From positions 1-43,855 of the forward strand of contig CALVDG010000019.1 in assembly GCA_944326255.1 (NCBI GenBank): a stretch of 43,855 nt of DNA. The letters run 5' to 3'. The DNA is from an uncultured Bacteroidales bacterium. Its GTDB lineage: Bacteria > Bacteroidota > Bacteroidia > Bacteroidales > UBA932. Within the stretch, counting starts at the first letter, position 1; each line of letters begins with the position of its first letter. Under the pieces are notes generated by a model, which worked only from the letters and a program-made list of their open reading frames with translations, did not search any database and was not told the origin of the DNA. Shown here piece after piece: positions 17,107-26,069 of the stretch. The position numbers and the translations under genes were made by a program.

Positions 17107-19437
17107 ATGAATTTGTCGGGTTTGAATAGTGCTCAGCAAGAAGCAGTTAAGTGTGTAAGCGGAGCTTCGATGATTATCGCGGGAGCCGGTTCCGGGAAAA
17201 CTCGTGTGCTTACATGGAAGATTGCGGCCATAATCGAGAGCGGGATCGAGCCGTCATCCATAATGGCTCTTACCTTTACCAACAAGGCGGCCAAGGAGAT
17301 GAAGGAGCGTATTGCGGCCATAGTCGGCAGGGACAAGGCCCGCCGCCTGTGGATGGGTACTTTCCATTCCATATTTGCCCGCATATTGAGGGACAATGCC
17401 GGACTTCTCGGATTTCCGAAGGCATTCACCATCTACGATGCATCCGATGCCAAGAACGCGGTAAAGTCATGCATCAGGGAACTTCAGCTGGATGACAAGA
17501 TATACAAGCCGGGCGAGGTGCTTTCCCGCATATCCACGGCCAAGAACTACCTGGTGACAGCATCGGACTATATGAACAACCATGAGGCGATACGCAAGGA
17601 CACCCAGATGCGCAAGGGCCGGATATGCGATGTCTATAAGCTCTATGCGGAGAAATGCAAGGCCGAGGGTGTCATGGATTTCGATGATATACTGCTGTAT
17701 ACCAATATCCTGCTCAACAAGCATCCGGAAGTGGCGGAGAGTCTAAGAAGTGTCATATCGCATATACTGGTGGATGAGTATCAGGACACCAACATGGCCC
17801 AGTACAGGATAGTCCGGATACTTGCCGCCCGGAGCCACAACATTACTGTGGTCGGGGATGACTCTCAGAGTATCTATGCCTTTCGCGGGGCCAGGATTCA
17901 GAACATCCTCAACTTCAAGCGGGATTATCCGGAGGCCAGGGAGTTCCGCCTGGAGCAGAATTACCGCTCCACGCAGACCATAGTCAACGCGGCCAATTCA
18001 GTCATAGCGCACAATGCGAACCGTCTGAAAAAAGAGTGCTTCTCCGAGGGGGACAGGGGAGAGAGGATAGAACTTATACGCGCTTACGATGACAGGGAGG
18101 AGGCGTCCTCCATCGTGTCGTCCATTATGAGGAGAATCTATGCGACCAAGGCCTCATACGACTCGTTCTCGATACTCTATCGTGTCAATTCCCAGTCCAG
18201 GGTATTGGAGGAGGCTCTACGAAAGAGAAATATACCTTATATAATATATGCAGGACATTCGTTCTACGAGCGCAAGGAGGTAAAGGACATGCTGGCCTAT
18301 CTGCGGCTGGTGCTCAACCACAACGACAACGAGGCATTCCGCCGGATAGTCAATCTGCCGGCCAGAGGCATAGGGCAGACCTCTCTTGCCAGGCTTTCGG
18401 ATGCCGCATCAGCCAAGGGAACTCCCTTGCTGGAGATGTGTTCGAGTCCTGATCTGGGACAATGGGACATAAAGGAGGCTACTGCCGCCAAACTGCGTAT
18501 GTTTGCGGATATGATAAACGGGTTCAGTGCCCGTATCTGGACTGACGACGCGTATACTTTGGCCGTGGCCATAGCCGAAGGCTCAGGCCTACTGCCGTCC
18601 ATGAAAGCGGACTTGTCTGTAGAAGGAATGTCTGCCTTGGGCAATGTGACTGAGCTGCTCAACGGGGCTCAGGAGTTTGTGGCCAATGAAGTGGAGGCTG
18701 CGGAGCAGATGGGCGAATACGGCAAGATACCGACTTTAGAGGCATATATGGAACAGGTGGCCCTGCTGACAGATACGGACAAGGCCGAAGAAGAGGATGA
18801 GAACAACCGGGTGAAACTCATGACCGTTCATGCCTCCAAGGGACTCGAGTTCCCTTATGTGTATATCGCCGGGATGGAGGAGAATCTGTTTCCGTCGTCC
18901 ATGTCCTCCACTGCGGAGAATGTGGAAGAGGAAAGACGGCTCTTCTATGTGGCTCTGACCAGGGCTGAGAAGGCCGTGACACTCTCATATGCGGGCAGCC
19001 GCTTTCTGAACGGAAAGACCTCGGCCTGCCGTCCGAGCCGCTTTCTCAAGGAGATAGATCCAAGATATCTGAACGGGACAGTGGAGGATTTCTCCTCGGT
19101 AGGAGGAGATGACTACGGGGATGACGACAGCGGATGGAACGGTTGGCGGCAGCATCGGAGCCAGCCTCAGATCCATAATCAGGTGCAGGCCCGGCAGGAA
19201 GCGGTCAGTGTCAGACCCGATATGTCCAGATTTAAGCCGGTAGAGAAAGTCAGGACATTTTCCGGGCCGATAGCGGATTCGGTCTCGGCGGGGGATAAGG
19301 TACGGCATGACAAGTTCGGTATCGGGGAGGTAATCTCGGTGTCCGGATCAGTCCCGGACATCAAGGCCGTTGTCAGGTTTGACGCAGCCGGAGAGAAGAC
19401 TTTGCTGCTGAAGTTCGCCAGATTGCAAAAAGTATAA
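17107..19437 (+). CDS. pcrA: UvrD/PcrA-type superfamily 1 DNA helicase
   Basis: The 776-residue 3'-5' helicase contains the full SF1A motif set: Q-motif LNSAQQEAV (about residue 6), Walker A AGAGSGKTRVL (about 25-35), LTFTNKAAKEM, VDEYQDTN (about 223-230), VVGDDSQSIYAFRGA, QNYRSTQTIV, TVHASKGLEFPYVY and FYVALTRAEKAVTL. The C-terminal VRHDKFGIGEVISVSG is the Tudor-like RNA-polymerase-contacting domain of PcrA/UvrD. It likely acts in nucleotide excision repair and clearing of replication blocks. Single gene, divergent from nqrA. Confidence 0.95.
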   Translation: MNLSGLNSAQQEAVKCVSGASMIIAGAGSGKTRVLTWKIAAIIESGIEPSSIMALTFTNKAAKEMKERIAAIVGRDKARRLWMGTFHSIFARILRDNAGLLGFPKAFTIYDASDAKNAVKSCIRELQLDDKIYKPGEVLSRISTAKNYLVTASDYMNNHEAIRKDTQMRKGRICDVYKLYAEKCKAEGVMDFDDILLYTNILLNKHPEVAESLRSVISHILVDEYQDTNMAQYRIVRILAARSHNITVVGDDSQSIYAFRGARIQNILNFKRDYPEAREFRLEQNYRSTQTIVNAANSVIAHNANRLKKECFSEGDRGERIELIRAYDDREEASSIVSSIMRRIYATKASYDSFSILYRVNSQSRVLEEALRKRNIPYIIYAGHSFYERKEVKDMLAYLRLVLNHNDNEAFRRIVNLPARGIGQTSLARLSDAASAKGTPLLEMCSSPDLGQWDIKEATAAKLRMFADMINGFSARIWTDDAYTLAVAIAEGSGLLPSMKADLSVEGMSALGNVTELLNGAQEFVANEVEAAEQMGEYGKIPTLEAYMEQVALLTDTDKAEEEDENNRVKLMTVHASKGLEFPYVYIAGMEENLFPSSMSSTAENVEEERRLFYVALTRAEKAVTLSYAGSRFLNGKTSACRPSRFLKEIDPRYLNGTVEDFSSVGGDDYGDDDSGWNGWRQHRSQPQIHNQVQARQEAVSVRPDMSRFKPVEKVRTFSGPIADSVSAGDKVRHDKFGIGEVISVSGSVPDIKAVVRFDAAGEKTLLLKFARLQKV

Positions 19438-19535
19438 GTTTTATTAATAATAATTACAAATATGCTACAATCTTGGCACGGGAATTGTAATAAATTTCAG
19501 TGAAGTTTTTCATAGTTTAAGTTTAGGTTAAGTAG

Positions 19536-19570
19536 CTGGGCCGCGTCCGATCTGAAGGATAGTGGCCCAG
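19536..19570 (+). terminator. probable terminator after the helicase gene
   Basis: CTGGGCC (19536-19542) and GGCCCAG (19564-19570) are a perfect inverted repeat with an inner TCC/GGA pair, followed by TGAATTTTTA. It lies between convergent genes. The T-run is displaced, so efficiency is uncertain. Confidence 0.45.
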
Positions 19571-19577
19571 TGAATTT

Positions 19578-20891
19578 TTATAGCAGTTCGATGTTGTTTC
19601 TCTCCTTGACATCCTTCATGGCATTCCTTGTGTCGAATACGAATCGGGCATATTGCTGCACTATATTGTAGTCAATACAAGTGTGAGCGGTAGTAATGAC
19701 AGTGATGTCAGAATCAGACAAAAGTGAACGGCTTAGTTCGGTTTCTCCGGTATATGTAACTCCTTTGTCGTGATATTCCTTTACATATGGATCATAGAAG
19801 CGTACGTTTGCTCCCTTTTTGCGCAATACATTAATAACTCTTATGGCAGGACTCTCCCGACAGTCATCTATGTCAGCCTTGTAGGCCACTCCAAGCACCA
19901 GGATGTCCGAGCCTTTTAAGGATTTGGAAAATTCATTCAGAATGTTGGCGATACGCTGCACGCAATATTCAGGCATCCGGTCGTTGATCATCATGGAGGT
20001 CTCGATCATGGAGGTGTGGAATGCATATTCCCGTACCTTCCAGCTCAGATAGTAGGGGTCCAGCGGTATGCAGTGGCCTCCCAGACCTGGGCCGGGATAG
20101 AATGCCTGGAATCCGTATGGCTTGGTCCTGGCAGCGTCAATCACTTCCCAGATATTTATCTTCATTCTGTCGCAGAGCATGGCCATTTCATTGATGAGAC
20201 CTATATTGATGTTGCGGTATGTGTTCTCAAGAATTTTCTCCATCTCGGCGATTGCCGGAGAAGATACGGGATATACCCCTCCTTCCAGGAAACTCTCGTA
20301 CATGGTCTTGATGACATCTTCTGCATCCTGTCCTATGGCCCCTACAACCTTAGGCGTGTTATGGGTCTTGTAGTGTACATTGCCTGGGTCTACTCTTTCA
20401 GGGGAGAAGGCCAGGTAGAAATCTTTCCCGCATACGAGACCGGAGCCTTTTTCCAGGATAGGACGGACTATGTCGGAAGTGGTGCCGGGGAACGTCGTGG
20501 ACTCCAGCACCACCATAGTGTCTTTCTTCAGATATTCAGCAATCTGTATGGAGGAATGCTCTATGTATGACAGATCCGGCTGCTGATGCGTGTCAAGCGG
20601 TGTGGGAACACAGATGGCTATGAAATCCATTGCCGCTATCCGGCTGAAATCCGTCGTGGCTTTCAGCATACCGTCGGCTGTTAAGGCTTTCAGGGTCTCG
20701 CTGTTTACATCGGATATATAGTTCTCCCCGTTGTTGACTTTGCTGACTTTGTCATCCAGCAGGTCGAATCCGGTGGTCTTGAATCCTGCTCTGGCTGTCT
20801 CGACAGCAAGGGGAAGTCCTACATATCCGAGTCCTACCACACCTGCCGCTATGCTTTTGTCTGAGATTTTCTTTAGAAGCTGTTCTTTCAT
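19578..20891 (-). CDS. nucleotide-sugar (UDP-GlcNAc/ManNAc type) 6-dehydrogenase
   Basis: The 437-residue enzyme has the three-domain UDP-glucose/GDP-mannose dehydrogenase fold. The NAD-binding GVVGLGYVGLPLAVETAR is at about residues 17-34, the central ENTYRNINIGLINEMAM helix follows, and the catalytic cysteine lies in PGLGGHCIPLDPYYL (about 269-283). The C-terminal ILVLGVAYKADIDDCRESPA is the third domain. The sequence type fits the WbpA/WecC/TviB branch that oxidises N-acetylated UDP-sugars to uronic acids for surface glycans. No other glycan genes are adjacent, so the substrate is inferred. Confidence 0.88.
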   Translation of the reverse strand: MKEQLLKKISDKSIAAGVVGLGYVGLPLAVETARAGFKTTGFDLLDDKVSKVNNGENYISDVNSETLKALTADGMLKATTDFSRIAAMDFIAICVPTPLDTHQQPDLSYIEHSSIQIAEYLKKDTMVVLESTTFPGTTSDIVRPILEKGSGLVCGKDFYLAFSPERVDPGNVHYKTHNTPKVVGAIGQDAEDVIKTMYESFLEGGVYPVSSPAIAEMEKILENTYRNINIGLINEMAMLCDRMKINIWEVIDAARTKPYGFQAFYPGPGLGGHCIPLDPYYLSWKVREYAFHTSMIETSMMINDRMPEYCVQRIANILNEFSKSLKGSDILVLGVAYKADIDDCRESPAIRVINVLRKKGANVRFYDPYVKEYHDKGVTYTGETELSRSLLSDSDITVITTAHTCIDYNIVQQYARFVFDTRNAMKDVKERNNIELL

Positions 20892-20911
20892 TTTCAGTCT
20901 GTTTATCCCGA

Positions 20912-20919
20912 CAAAGATA
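20912..20919 (-). promoter_or_regulatory. -7 box of the nucleotide-sugar dehydrogenase
   Basis: CAAAGATA on the plus strand gives TATCTTTG on the minus strand, 20 nt before the start at 20891. The -33 element is not clear. Confidence 0.5.
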
Positions 20920-20939
20920 GGGCTTTTTATGACAGGCTG

Positions 20940-22034
20940 TCATTCAAGGAGGAATTCCTTTATACTTTTGACACCCGGATAACCGAAATAATTCTCGATG
21001 TCTCCCTTGACGTACAGTTTCCTGCCTATGTAGCCGGGATGGTCCACAAGGTTGACCGCGTCCCTCATGTCGCCTGAAGATGGCAGCTCGATGGCGGCGC
21101 ATTCTTCTCTCGTGGAAGCTTTTACATTATCGGCCAGAGCCAGGTGGGATTCTTTTGTAAACGGCGGATCGAAACTTACCTTGGATGTGCTGACATCGCC
21201 TCCGACGATGTAGCCGCATACCCATACGTCTTCCGCTCCCAGGTTCATGGCCAGATCAGCGATTTTCAGAGCTTTCTCCATCGATGATCCGTCATTGCCG
21301 CTGCCGAGCGTGAAGTCCTCGTACATCCAGTTGCGTACAGTGTCTATCTCTACTGAGAATGAGTCTGATGTCTCGGCGGATGCGGACAGCTTTATGGTCA
21401 GCATGTCAGCGGCTTCCAGCTGTCTGGACAGAATCGGCACTTCGTTGCCGTTGTCCGTGCAGGTGACCCGCAGTATGCCGGGCAGGAAGAAGGCCGTCCT
21501 GGTCTCTGAATACGGATAGGCCAGGGACTGACCGTCTGAGTGTATGGCCACATCCGATGCCGGAAACCTGTCCTTGAACGAATCGGCGAATATAAGCTTC
21601 ATACCGCAGTTGAGTTGAGTGCAGTTGAATGCGACCGATACGGTCTGTCCGCTTCCTACCACCACTGTCCTCAGGTCTCCGAACTGGGGCATGTCGAATC
21701 CTGGCTTTTCGAACTCAATGGAGTGCAGCGACACGTCGTAGCTGCCGGACTGTACTCTGACCGGGTCGGGCCGTTCCCCGTATGGACCTTTATATATGAT
21801 GTCTCCGCCTGAGGAGGCGACTGTGAGTATGAAGTCGTTGGTGTCAGGCAGATTGAGACTGCTGCCGGCGGATTTGAACAGCTCTCCCAGGCGTCGGCTC
21901 ATGTAGATGTCACTGTAATCGGTAGACAGGCCAAAAGAAATATACGAGTCTCCCGTCGTCATCTCGTCCTTGCACGCGGTCATCGCAACCACGGCCATCA
22001 GGAGGACGAATCCCTTCAAAATTCTCTGTGTCAT
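20940..22034 (-). CDS. surface lipoprotein, DUF4493 + DUF6359-like
   Basis: The 364-residue protein has a lipoprotein signal peptide ending VAMTAC, with KDE after the cysteine, an acidic tag typical of Bacteroidetes surface lipoproteins. The N-terminal half (LNLPDTNDFILTV, PVRVQSGSYDVSL, VVVGSGQTVSVAFNCTQL) fits DUF4493, an adhesin-like beta-rich region. The C-terminal part (EDVWVCGYIVGG, LALADNVKAST, VDHPGYIGRKLYVKGDIENY, YFGYPGVK) fits a DUF6359-like OB-fold. Start 22034 is chosen for the signal peptide; an 11-codon extension exists. A TATCTTTG box lies 30 nt upstream. Ligand unknown. Confidence 0.78.
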   Translation of the reverse strand: MTQRILKGFVLLMAVVAMTACKDEMTTGDSYISFGLSTDYSDIYMSRRLGELFKSAGSSLNLPDTNDFILTVASSGGDIIYKGPYGERPDPVRVQSGSYDVSLHSIEFEKPGFDMPQFGDLRTVVVGSGQTVSVAFNCTQLNCGMKLIFADSFKDRFPASDVAIHSDGQSLAYPYSETRTAFFLPGILRVTCTDNGNEVPILSRQLEAADMLTIKLSASAETSDSFSVEIDTVRNWMYEDFTLGSGNDGSSMEKALKIADLAMNLGAEDVWVCGYIVGGDVSTSKVSFDPPFTKESHLALADNVKASTREECAAIELPSSGDMRDAVNLVDHPGYIGRKLYVKGDIENYFGYPGVKSIKEFLLE

Positions 22035-22064
22035 AGTATTTCTTTTTAAAATTAAAGTTGTCGG

Positions 22065-22072
22065 CAAAGATA
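22065..22072 (-). promoter_or_regulatory. -7 box of the DUF4493 lipoprotein gene
   Basis: CAAAGATA reads TATCTTTG on the minus strand, 30 nt before the chosen start at 22034. Confidence 0.5.
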
Positions 22073-22141
22073 TGTTCCTGGGCGGATTAAAAATTTAATA
22101 GAAAAAAACGTGTGAGAATATTTTTGTTTTTATAAAAAAAT

Positions 22142-22149
22142 TAAATTTG
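22142..22149 (+). promoter_or_regulatory. -7 box of the fused dehydrogenase gene
   Basis: TAAATTTG matches TAnnTTTG and lies 27 nt before ATG 22177. It overlaps the 5' end of the longer frame (22147), arguing against that longer start. TTTTTG at 22121-22126 is 15 bp upstream. Confidence 0.5.
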
Positions 22150-22176
22150 TGGACGACAACACTAACCTATAAAATA

Positions 22177-25100
22177 ATGTATCGAATAACATCCCATCCG
22201 ATTCTTCCCGTGCCTGCGGAAGATATTGTATCATTTAAGTTTGAGGGTAAAACAATAACAGGGCAGAGGGGGCAGACCATAGCCGCCGCCCTGCACCAGG
22301 CCGGCTGTCCTGTACACAGTCTCAGTCTCGACCACCGCAAGAGGACCATGGAGTGCGGTATCGGCAAATGCGGTGCCTGTGAGATGCTCGTGGACGGCAA
22401 GATCCGCCGTATCTGCATAACCAAGGTGGACGGTGTCCGGGAGCTCGCCAGGCTCAGCTCCGACAGCGGCTTCAAGGGTCTTCTGGTCACAGAGAAGGAC
22501 GGCGTGGAGGAGGAAAAGGAGGTCTACAGGACTACCGTGGCCATTATCGGTGCCGGACCGGCCGGTCTGGCAGTCCGCGAGGAGCTGCTGAAAGAGGGCG
22601 TGGACTGTCTGGTAATCGACAGCAACAGCGAGATAGGCGGTCAGTTCCTGATGCAGACCCATCAGTTCTTCTTCTTCGAGAAGGAAAAGCGTTTCGGAGG
22701 GATGAGGGGATTCGATATAGCCAGGACTCTGGCCGGGGACTCTCACGAGGGCATTATGCTGGACTCTGTGGTCTGGGATATCCTCGAAGGCAAGAGGCTG
22801 GCGGTCAAGAATATCGCTACCGACAAGGTCTTCTATGTGGATACCGACGAGCTGGTCATCGCCACTGGAGCCGTGCCCTTCATGCCGGCCTTCAAGAACG
22901 ACGATGTGCCCGGAGTCTACACCGCCGCCGTGGTCCAGAGGATGATGAACACCCAGTTTACGCTCTTGGGCAAGAACATCCTTACGGTCGGAGCCGGCAA
23001 CATCGGCTACCTGACATCCTATCAGGCCATGCAGGCCGGGGCCAACGTCAGGATGATCATCGAGGGCATGCCCCGCGAGGGAGGCTTCCCCGTGCAGGCC
23101 AACAGGGTGCGCCGTCTCGGCATCCCGATTCTGACCTCCCACGTGCTGGTGGAGGCTGTGCCCAATGCCGACCATACCGGCATTACCGGTGCCATCATCG
23201 CAGAGTGCGATAACTTCAAGCCCATTCCCGGTACCGAAAGGCTCATCGACGGTATCGACTGCATCAATATCTGTACGGGGCTGATGCCTGACAACCAGCT
23301 CTTTGTCAAGGGCAATGCCGTATTCGGCCGCAGCTGCCATGGAGTCGGTGACTCAGTCCGTATCGGCGAGGGCACCTCTGCCGTCCTCCGTGGAAGACAG
23401 TGCGCGTATGAGATCCTCCAGAACCTAGGCCGCCGCTTCAATTATGACAACTACCTTCAGGTATCGAAAGAATACATTGACTCACAGCAGCATCCCGTGA
23501 GGATACTCCAGGAGCCCGCGATGCCCTCCGCCGAGAGAGCCGCTGCCGCTCCATTTGTAATCATGGACTGCCTGTATGGATTTGCCTGCAACCCGTGTTC
23601 ATTTGCCTGCAAGAGCGGAGCCATTACCAAGAGTTCCACATCCACTACTCCAAAGATAGACTACGACAAGTGTATCGGTTGTATGCAGTGCGTGTACCAG
23701 TGCCCCGGCCTGGCCATTTTCGGCTATGATACCCGTGCCGGCAAGCTCTTCCTGCCTATCGAGTACGAGGCACAGGAAGGCTCCGGGGTATTCCTGGTGG
23801 ACGACAACGGCAGGAAGGTCGGAGAGGGTGTCATCGAGAAGATCATGCTCAAGCCCAACAAGACCAATGTGGCCCGCGTAAAGGTGGCTCAGCTCTATGA
23901 CGGCGGCGTGCTGACCGATGCCCGCGGCTTCATCGTCAAGGAACGCTATCCCGCTCCCGTGGAGATGAAACCGGCTCCTTCTGTGGACGGCAAGACCTAT
24001 ATCTGCCACTGCGAGGACCTTACATTGGAGAGGATACTGGAGTTGATAGGCGACCGCAAGACTATTTCGGCCGACGAGCTCAAGCACATCTCCCGTCTGG
24101 GTATGGGACCATGCCGCGGCAAGCGATGTCTCCCGAGGGCCAAGTCCGCCCTGCGCCCCTACGGCATAGAGGTGACCGGTGACTTCACACCCCGTGCGCC
24201 CATGGCCAGTCTCGTGGAGCTGGGCAATGTCATCAACAAGGCTGGGGCAGAGAAGATTGTCCTGCCGTCCGGGGCTGTCGCCGACGGCGGCAAGGTGGGT
24301 GCTCTCGTCGCCGGAGGCGGTATGGCGGGCTCGGCGGTGTTCCGCTATCTGGCCGAGGCCGGTTTCGCTCCCGTGCTGGTCAATAAGGACCGCGGCAGCT
24401 CATGGAGAAATATCGCCGGCGGACGTCCGGCATTCTCCCTGCCCGCGCTGGCCGACATCGCCAACCACAACCTCGAGATATTCCGGGACTTGCAGCAGCA
24501 TGCGAATATAGACTTCCGCCTGATCCGCTATGTCAACTTTGCCCATGATGACGCGACCTACCGCTCTCTTGACGCCGCCCGCGCCTGGTCCAAGGCCTAC
24601 ATGGTGGATCCCAAGGATTTCCAGAAGGAAATATCACCATACATGCGTCCGGGTCTGGATATGTACGTGGCCGCTCAGGTGACAGAGAACTGCTGGCAGG
24701 CCACGCCGGGCAAGACCATCAACGCAGTTCGCCTGATAGGACGCAGCCACGGCGGCCGGATCCTCGAGGAGACCGAGCTGGTGGATGTACGCAAGGTAGG
24801 CGGAGAATACGAGGTGCTGGTACGCGACAGTGCCCGCCGCTACACTAAGTTCCGCACGGAGATATTCGTCAATGCCCTCGGATACGGCGCGGAGAAATTC
24901 GCCCACATGCTCGGCATCGAGACCGGCCTGTATCCTGTAAAGCACCAGGCCTTCATCACCAAGCGTCTGCCGCTTTTAGGCAAGGAGGGTGCTCCTCTGG
25001 ACATGCTCATCGACCGCCGTCATTACAAGGGATTCTCGGCTGTCTACGGGCAGCAGCTCGCCGACACAGGCCAGATCATCGGCTGTGCCTCTCCGGCCAC

Positions 25101-25419
25101 CGATCCCGCAGAGGCCGGCAAGGATCTCAGGATCAATACTCAGGCCTTCCTGGAGATAGCCTCCGAAGTCTTCTCCGAGTGGATTCCTACTCTCAAGGAA
25201 GTCGGTATACAGGCCACCTGGGCAGGCTACTATGTGGAGCCCCGCTATATCGTCGATCCGGCCCTCGGCCTCTTCATCGGTATGCGCGGCCACGGCTTCA
25301 TGCTCTCGCAGTACATCGGCAAGCTCTACGTGGATGCCCTCCTCGGCCGTCCCGTGCCCGAGTACTTCAAGGACCTGGCCCTCAGCGGCACCGGCCTCAG
25401 CGAGCAGGCCTTCAAATAG
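22177..25419 (+). CDS. fused flavin/iron-sulfur amino-acid dehydrogenase (opine/hydroxyproline/sarcosine-oxidase-like)
   Basis: A 1080-residue chain combines parts usually encoded separately (OoxA/OoxB, HcnABC, hydroxyproline or proline dehydrogenase complexes). In order: an N-terminal 2Fe-2S domain with cysteines 60, 65, 68 and 80; a dinucleotide-binding oxidoreductase domain from AIIGAGPAGLAV (about residue 122); two ferredoxin-like 4Fe-4S sites (cysteines 465/471/474/478 and 499/502/505/509); a BFD-like 2Fe-2S domain (610, 612, 646, 651); and a C-terminal DAO-type FAD domain from GALVAGGGMAGSAV (about 706) to the end. Electrons probably pass from the substrate flavin through the clusters to the second flavin. 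The substrate is unknown; secondary or cyclic amino acids are the family precedent. Single gene with its own promoter. Confidence 0.85.
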   Translation: MYRITSHPILPVPAEDIVSFKFEGKTITGQRGQTIAAALHQAGCPVHSLSLDHRKRTMECGIGKCGACEMLVDGKIRRICITKVDGVRELARLSSDSGFKGLLVTEKDGVEEEKEVYRTTVAIIGAGPAGLAVREELLKEGVDCLVIDSNSEIGGQFLMQTHQFFFFEKEKRFGGMRGFDIARTLAGDSHEGIMLDSVVWDILEGKRLAVKNIATDKVFYVDTDELVIATGAVPFMPAFKNDDVPGVYTAAVVQRMMNTQFTLLGKNILTVGAGNIGYLTSYQAMQAGANVRMIIEGMPREGGFPVQANRVRRLGIPILTSHVLVEAVPNADHTGITGAIIAECDNFKPIPGTERLIDGIDCINICTGLMPDNQLFVKGNAVFGRSCHGVGDSVRIGEGTSAVLRGRQCAYEILQNLGRRFNYDNYLQVSKEYIDSQQHPVRILQEPAMPSAERAAAAPFVIMDCLYGFACNPCSFACKSGAITKSSTSTTPKIDYDKCIGCMQCVYQCPGLAIFGYDTRAGKLFLPIEYEAQEGSGVFLVDDNGRKVGEGVIEKIMLKPNKTNVARVKVAQLYDGGVLTDARGFIVKERYPAPVEMKPAPSVDGKTYICHCEDLTLERILELIGDRKTISADELKHISRLGMGPCRGKRCLPRAKSALRPYGIEVTGDFTPRAPMASLVELGNVINKAGAEKIVLPSGAVADGGKVGALVAGGGMAGSAVFRYLAEAGFAPVLVNKDRGSSWRNIAGGRPAFSLPALADIANHNLEIFRDLQQHANIDFRLIRYVNFAHDDATYRSLDAARAWSKAYMVDPKDFQKEISPYMRPGLDMYVAAQVTENCWQATPGKTINAVRLIGRSHGGRILEETELVDVRKVGGEYEVLVRDSARRYTKFRTEIFVNALGYGAEKFAHMLGIETGLYPVKHQAFITKRLPLLGKEGAPLDMLIDRRHYKGFSAVYGQQLADTGQIIGCASPATDPAEAGKDLRINTQAFLEIASEVFSEWIPTLKEVGIQATWAGYYVEPRYIVDPALGLFIGMRGHGFMLSQYIGKLYVDALLGRPVPEYFKDLALSGTGLSEQAFK

Positions 25420-25471
25420 CCTTCCGCAGATATCATCCATTCAGGGCGCGGCACTTTTATGTCACGCCTTG

Positions 25472-25502
25472 TTTGCTTTCAGGCATTAAATACTTACATT
25501 TG
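25472..25502 (+). promoter_or_regulatory. consensus Bacteroidetes promoter before dinD
   Basis: TTTG (25472-25475), exactly 19 bp, then TACATTTG (25495-25502): an ideal -33/-7 pair. It leaves a leader of about 60 nt before the dinD ATG and may now serve nnrD through the broken dinD. Confidence 0.7.
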
Positions 25503-25569
25503 TATCATCTTTTGTCCCACAGCCGTCCCTGCTGTAGTTATGCGTTTAACTTAAATGATACGTGATACA

Positions 25570-26069
25570 ATGAAAGCAGATGAGATTATGGAACTGTTCA
25601 GACAGTTCGAGTCAATCGCCAATGACTATGAGGGCGTGGAGTGCTGGAGTGCCAGGGAATTGTCTAAGTTGCTGGGTTACACGCAGTGGCGGAATTTTGA
25701 AAACATTGTGGAGAAGGCCAAGGCGGCATGTCGGAATGCCGGTCAGGATGTCTCATATCATTTTGCTGACGTCAGCAAAATGATAGACTTGCCGAAAAGT
25801 GCTCAGCGTGAGGTAGATGACTTCGTGCTTACGCGCTATGCATGTTATCTTATTGCACAGAACGGAGATGCCAGGAAGCCGCAAGTAGCTTTCGCTCAGA
25901 ACTATTTCGCAGTTCAGACCAGGCGTGCGGAGCTCATTCAGAAACGCATACTTGAGTACGAACGCGTGCAGGCCCGGAACAAACTCGCTGAAACAGAGTG
26001 GAGAAGAGGCTTAAGTCAGATGAGAAGAAGATAAAAGTTGATAAAAATGATACAGTTACAAAGAAATAA
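25570..26069 (+). pseudogene. dinD: dinD (DNA damage-inducible protein D) with internal frameshifting deletion
   Basis: The first 140 or so residues match the N-terminal BRO-like part of DinD ([73 protein letters not shown]). After ARNKLAETE the frame reads nonsense to a TAA at 26032-26034. In another frame, from GTG 25998, the sequence reads [17 protein letters not shown] and ends at TAA 26067-26069; this is the normal DinD C-terminus. About 110-120 middle codons are therefore missing, with a frameshift at about 25995-26000. An upstream ATG (25555) is also possible. DinD is LexA-regulated in Escherichia coli; its role is poorly known. The ancestral tail overlaps the start of nnrD. Confidence 0.75.
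25756..25785. repeat. perfect 30-bp palindrome inside dinD, aligned to codons
   Basis: The left half TATCATTTTGCTGAC (25756-25770) is followed without spacer by its exact reverse complement (25771-25785). The palindrome is exactly ten dinD codons, encoding [10 protein letters not shown], so both strands encode the same peptide in register. The encoded HFADVSKM region is a conserved stretch of DinD proteins. Confidence 0.95.

Noticed and set aside
22231..23340. 369-codon minus-strand open frame
   Set aside because: Antisense to the fused dehydrogenase; no domain, His/Gly-rich shadow composition.
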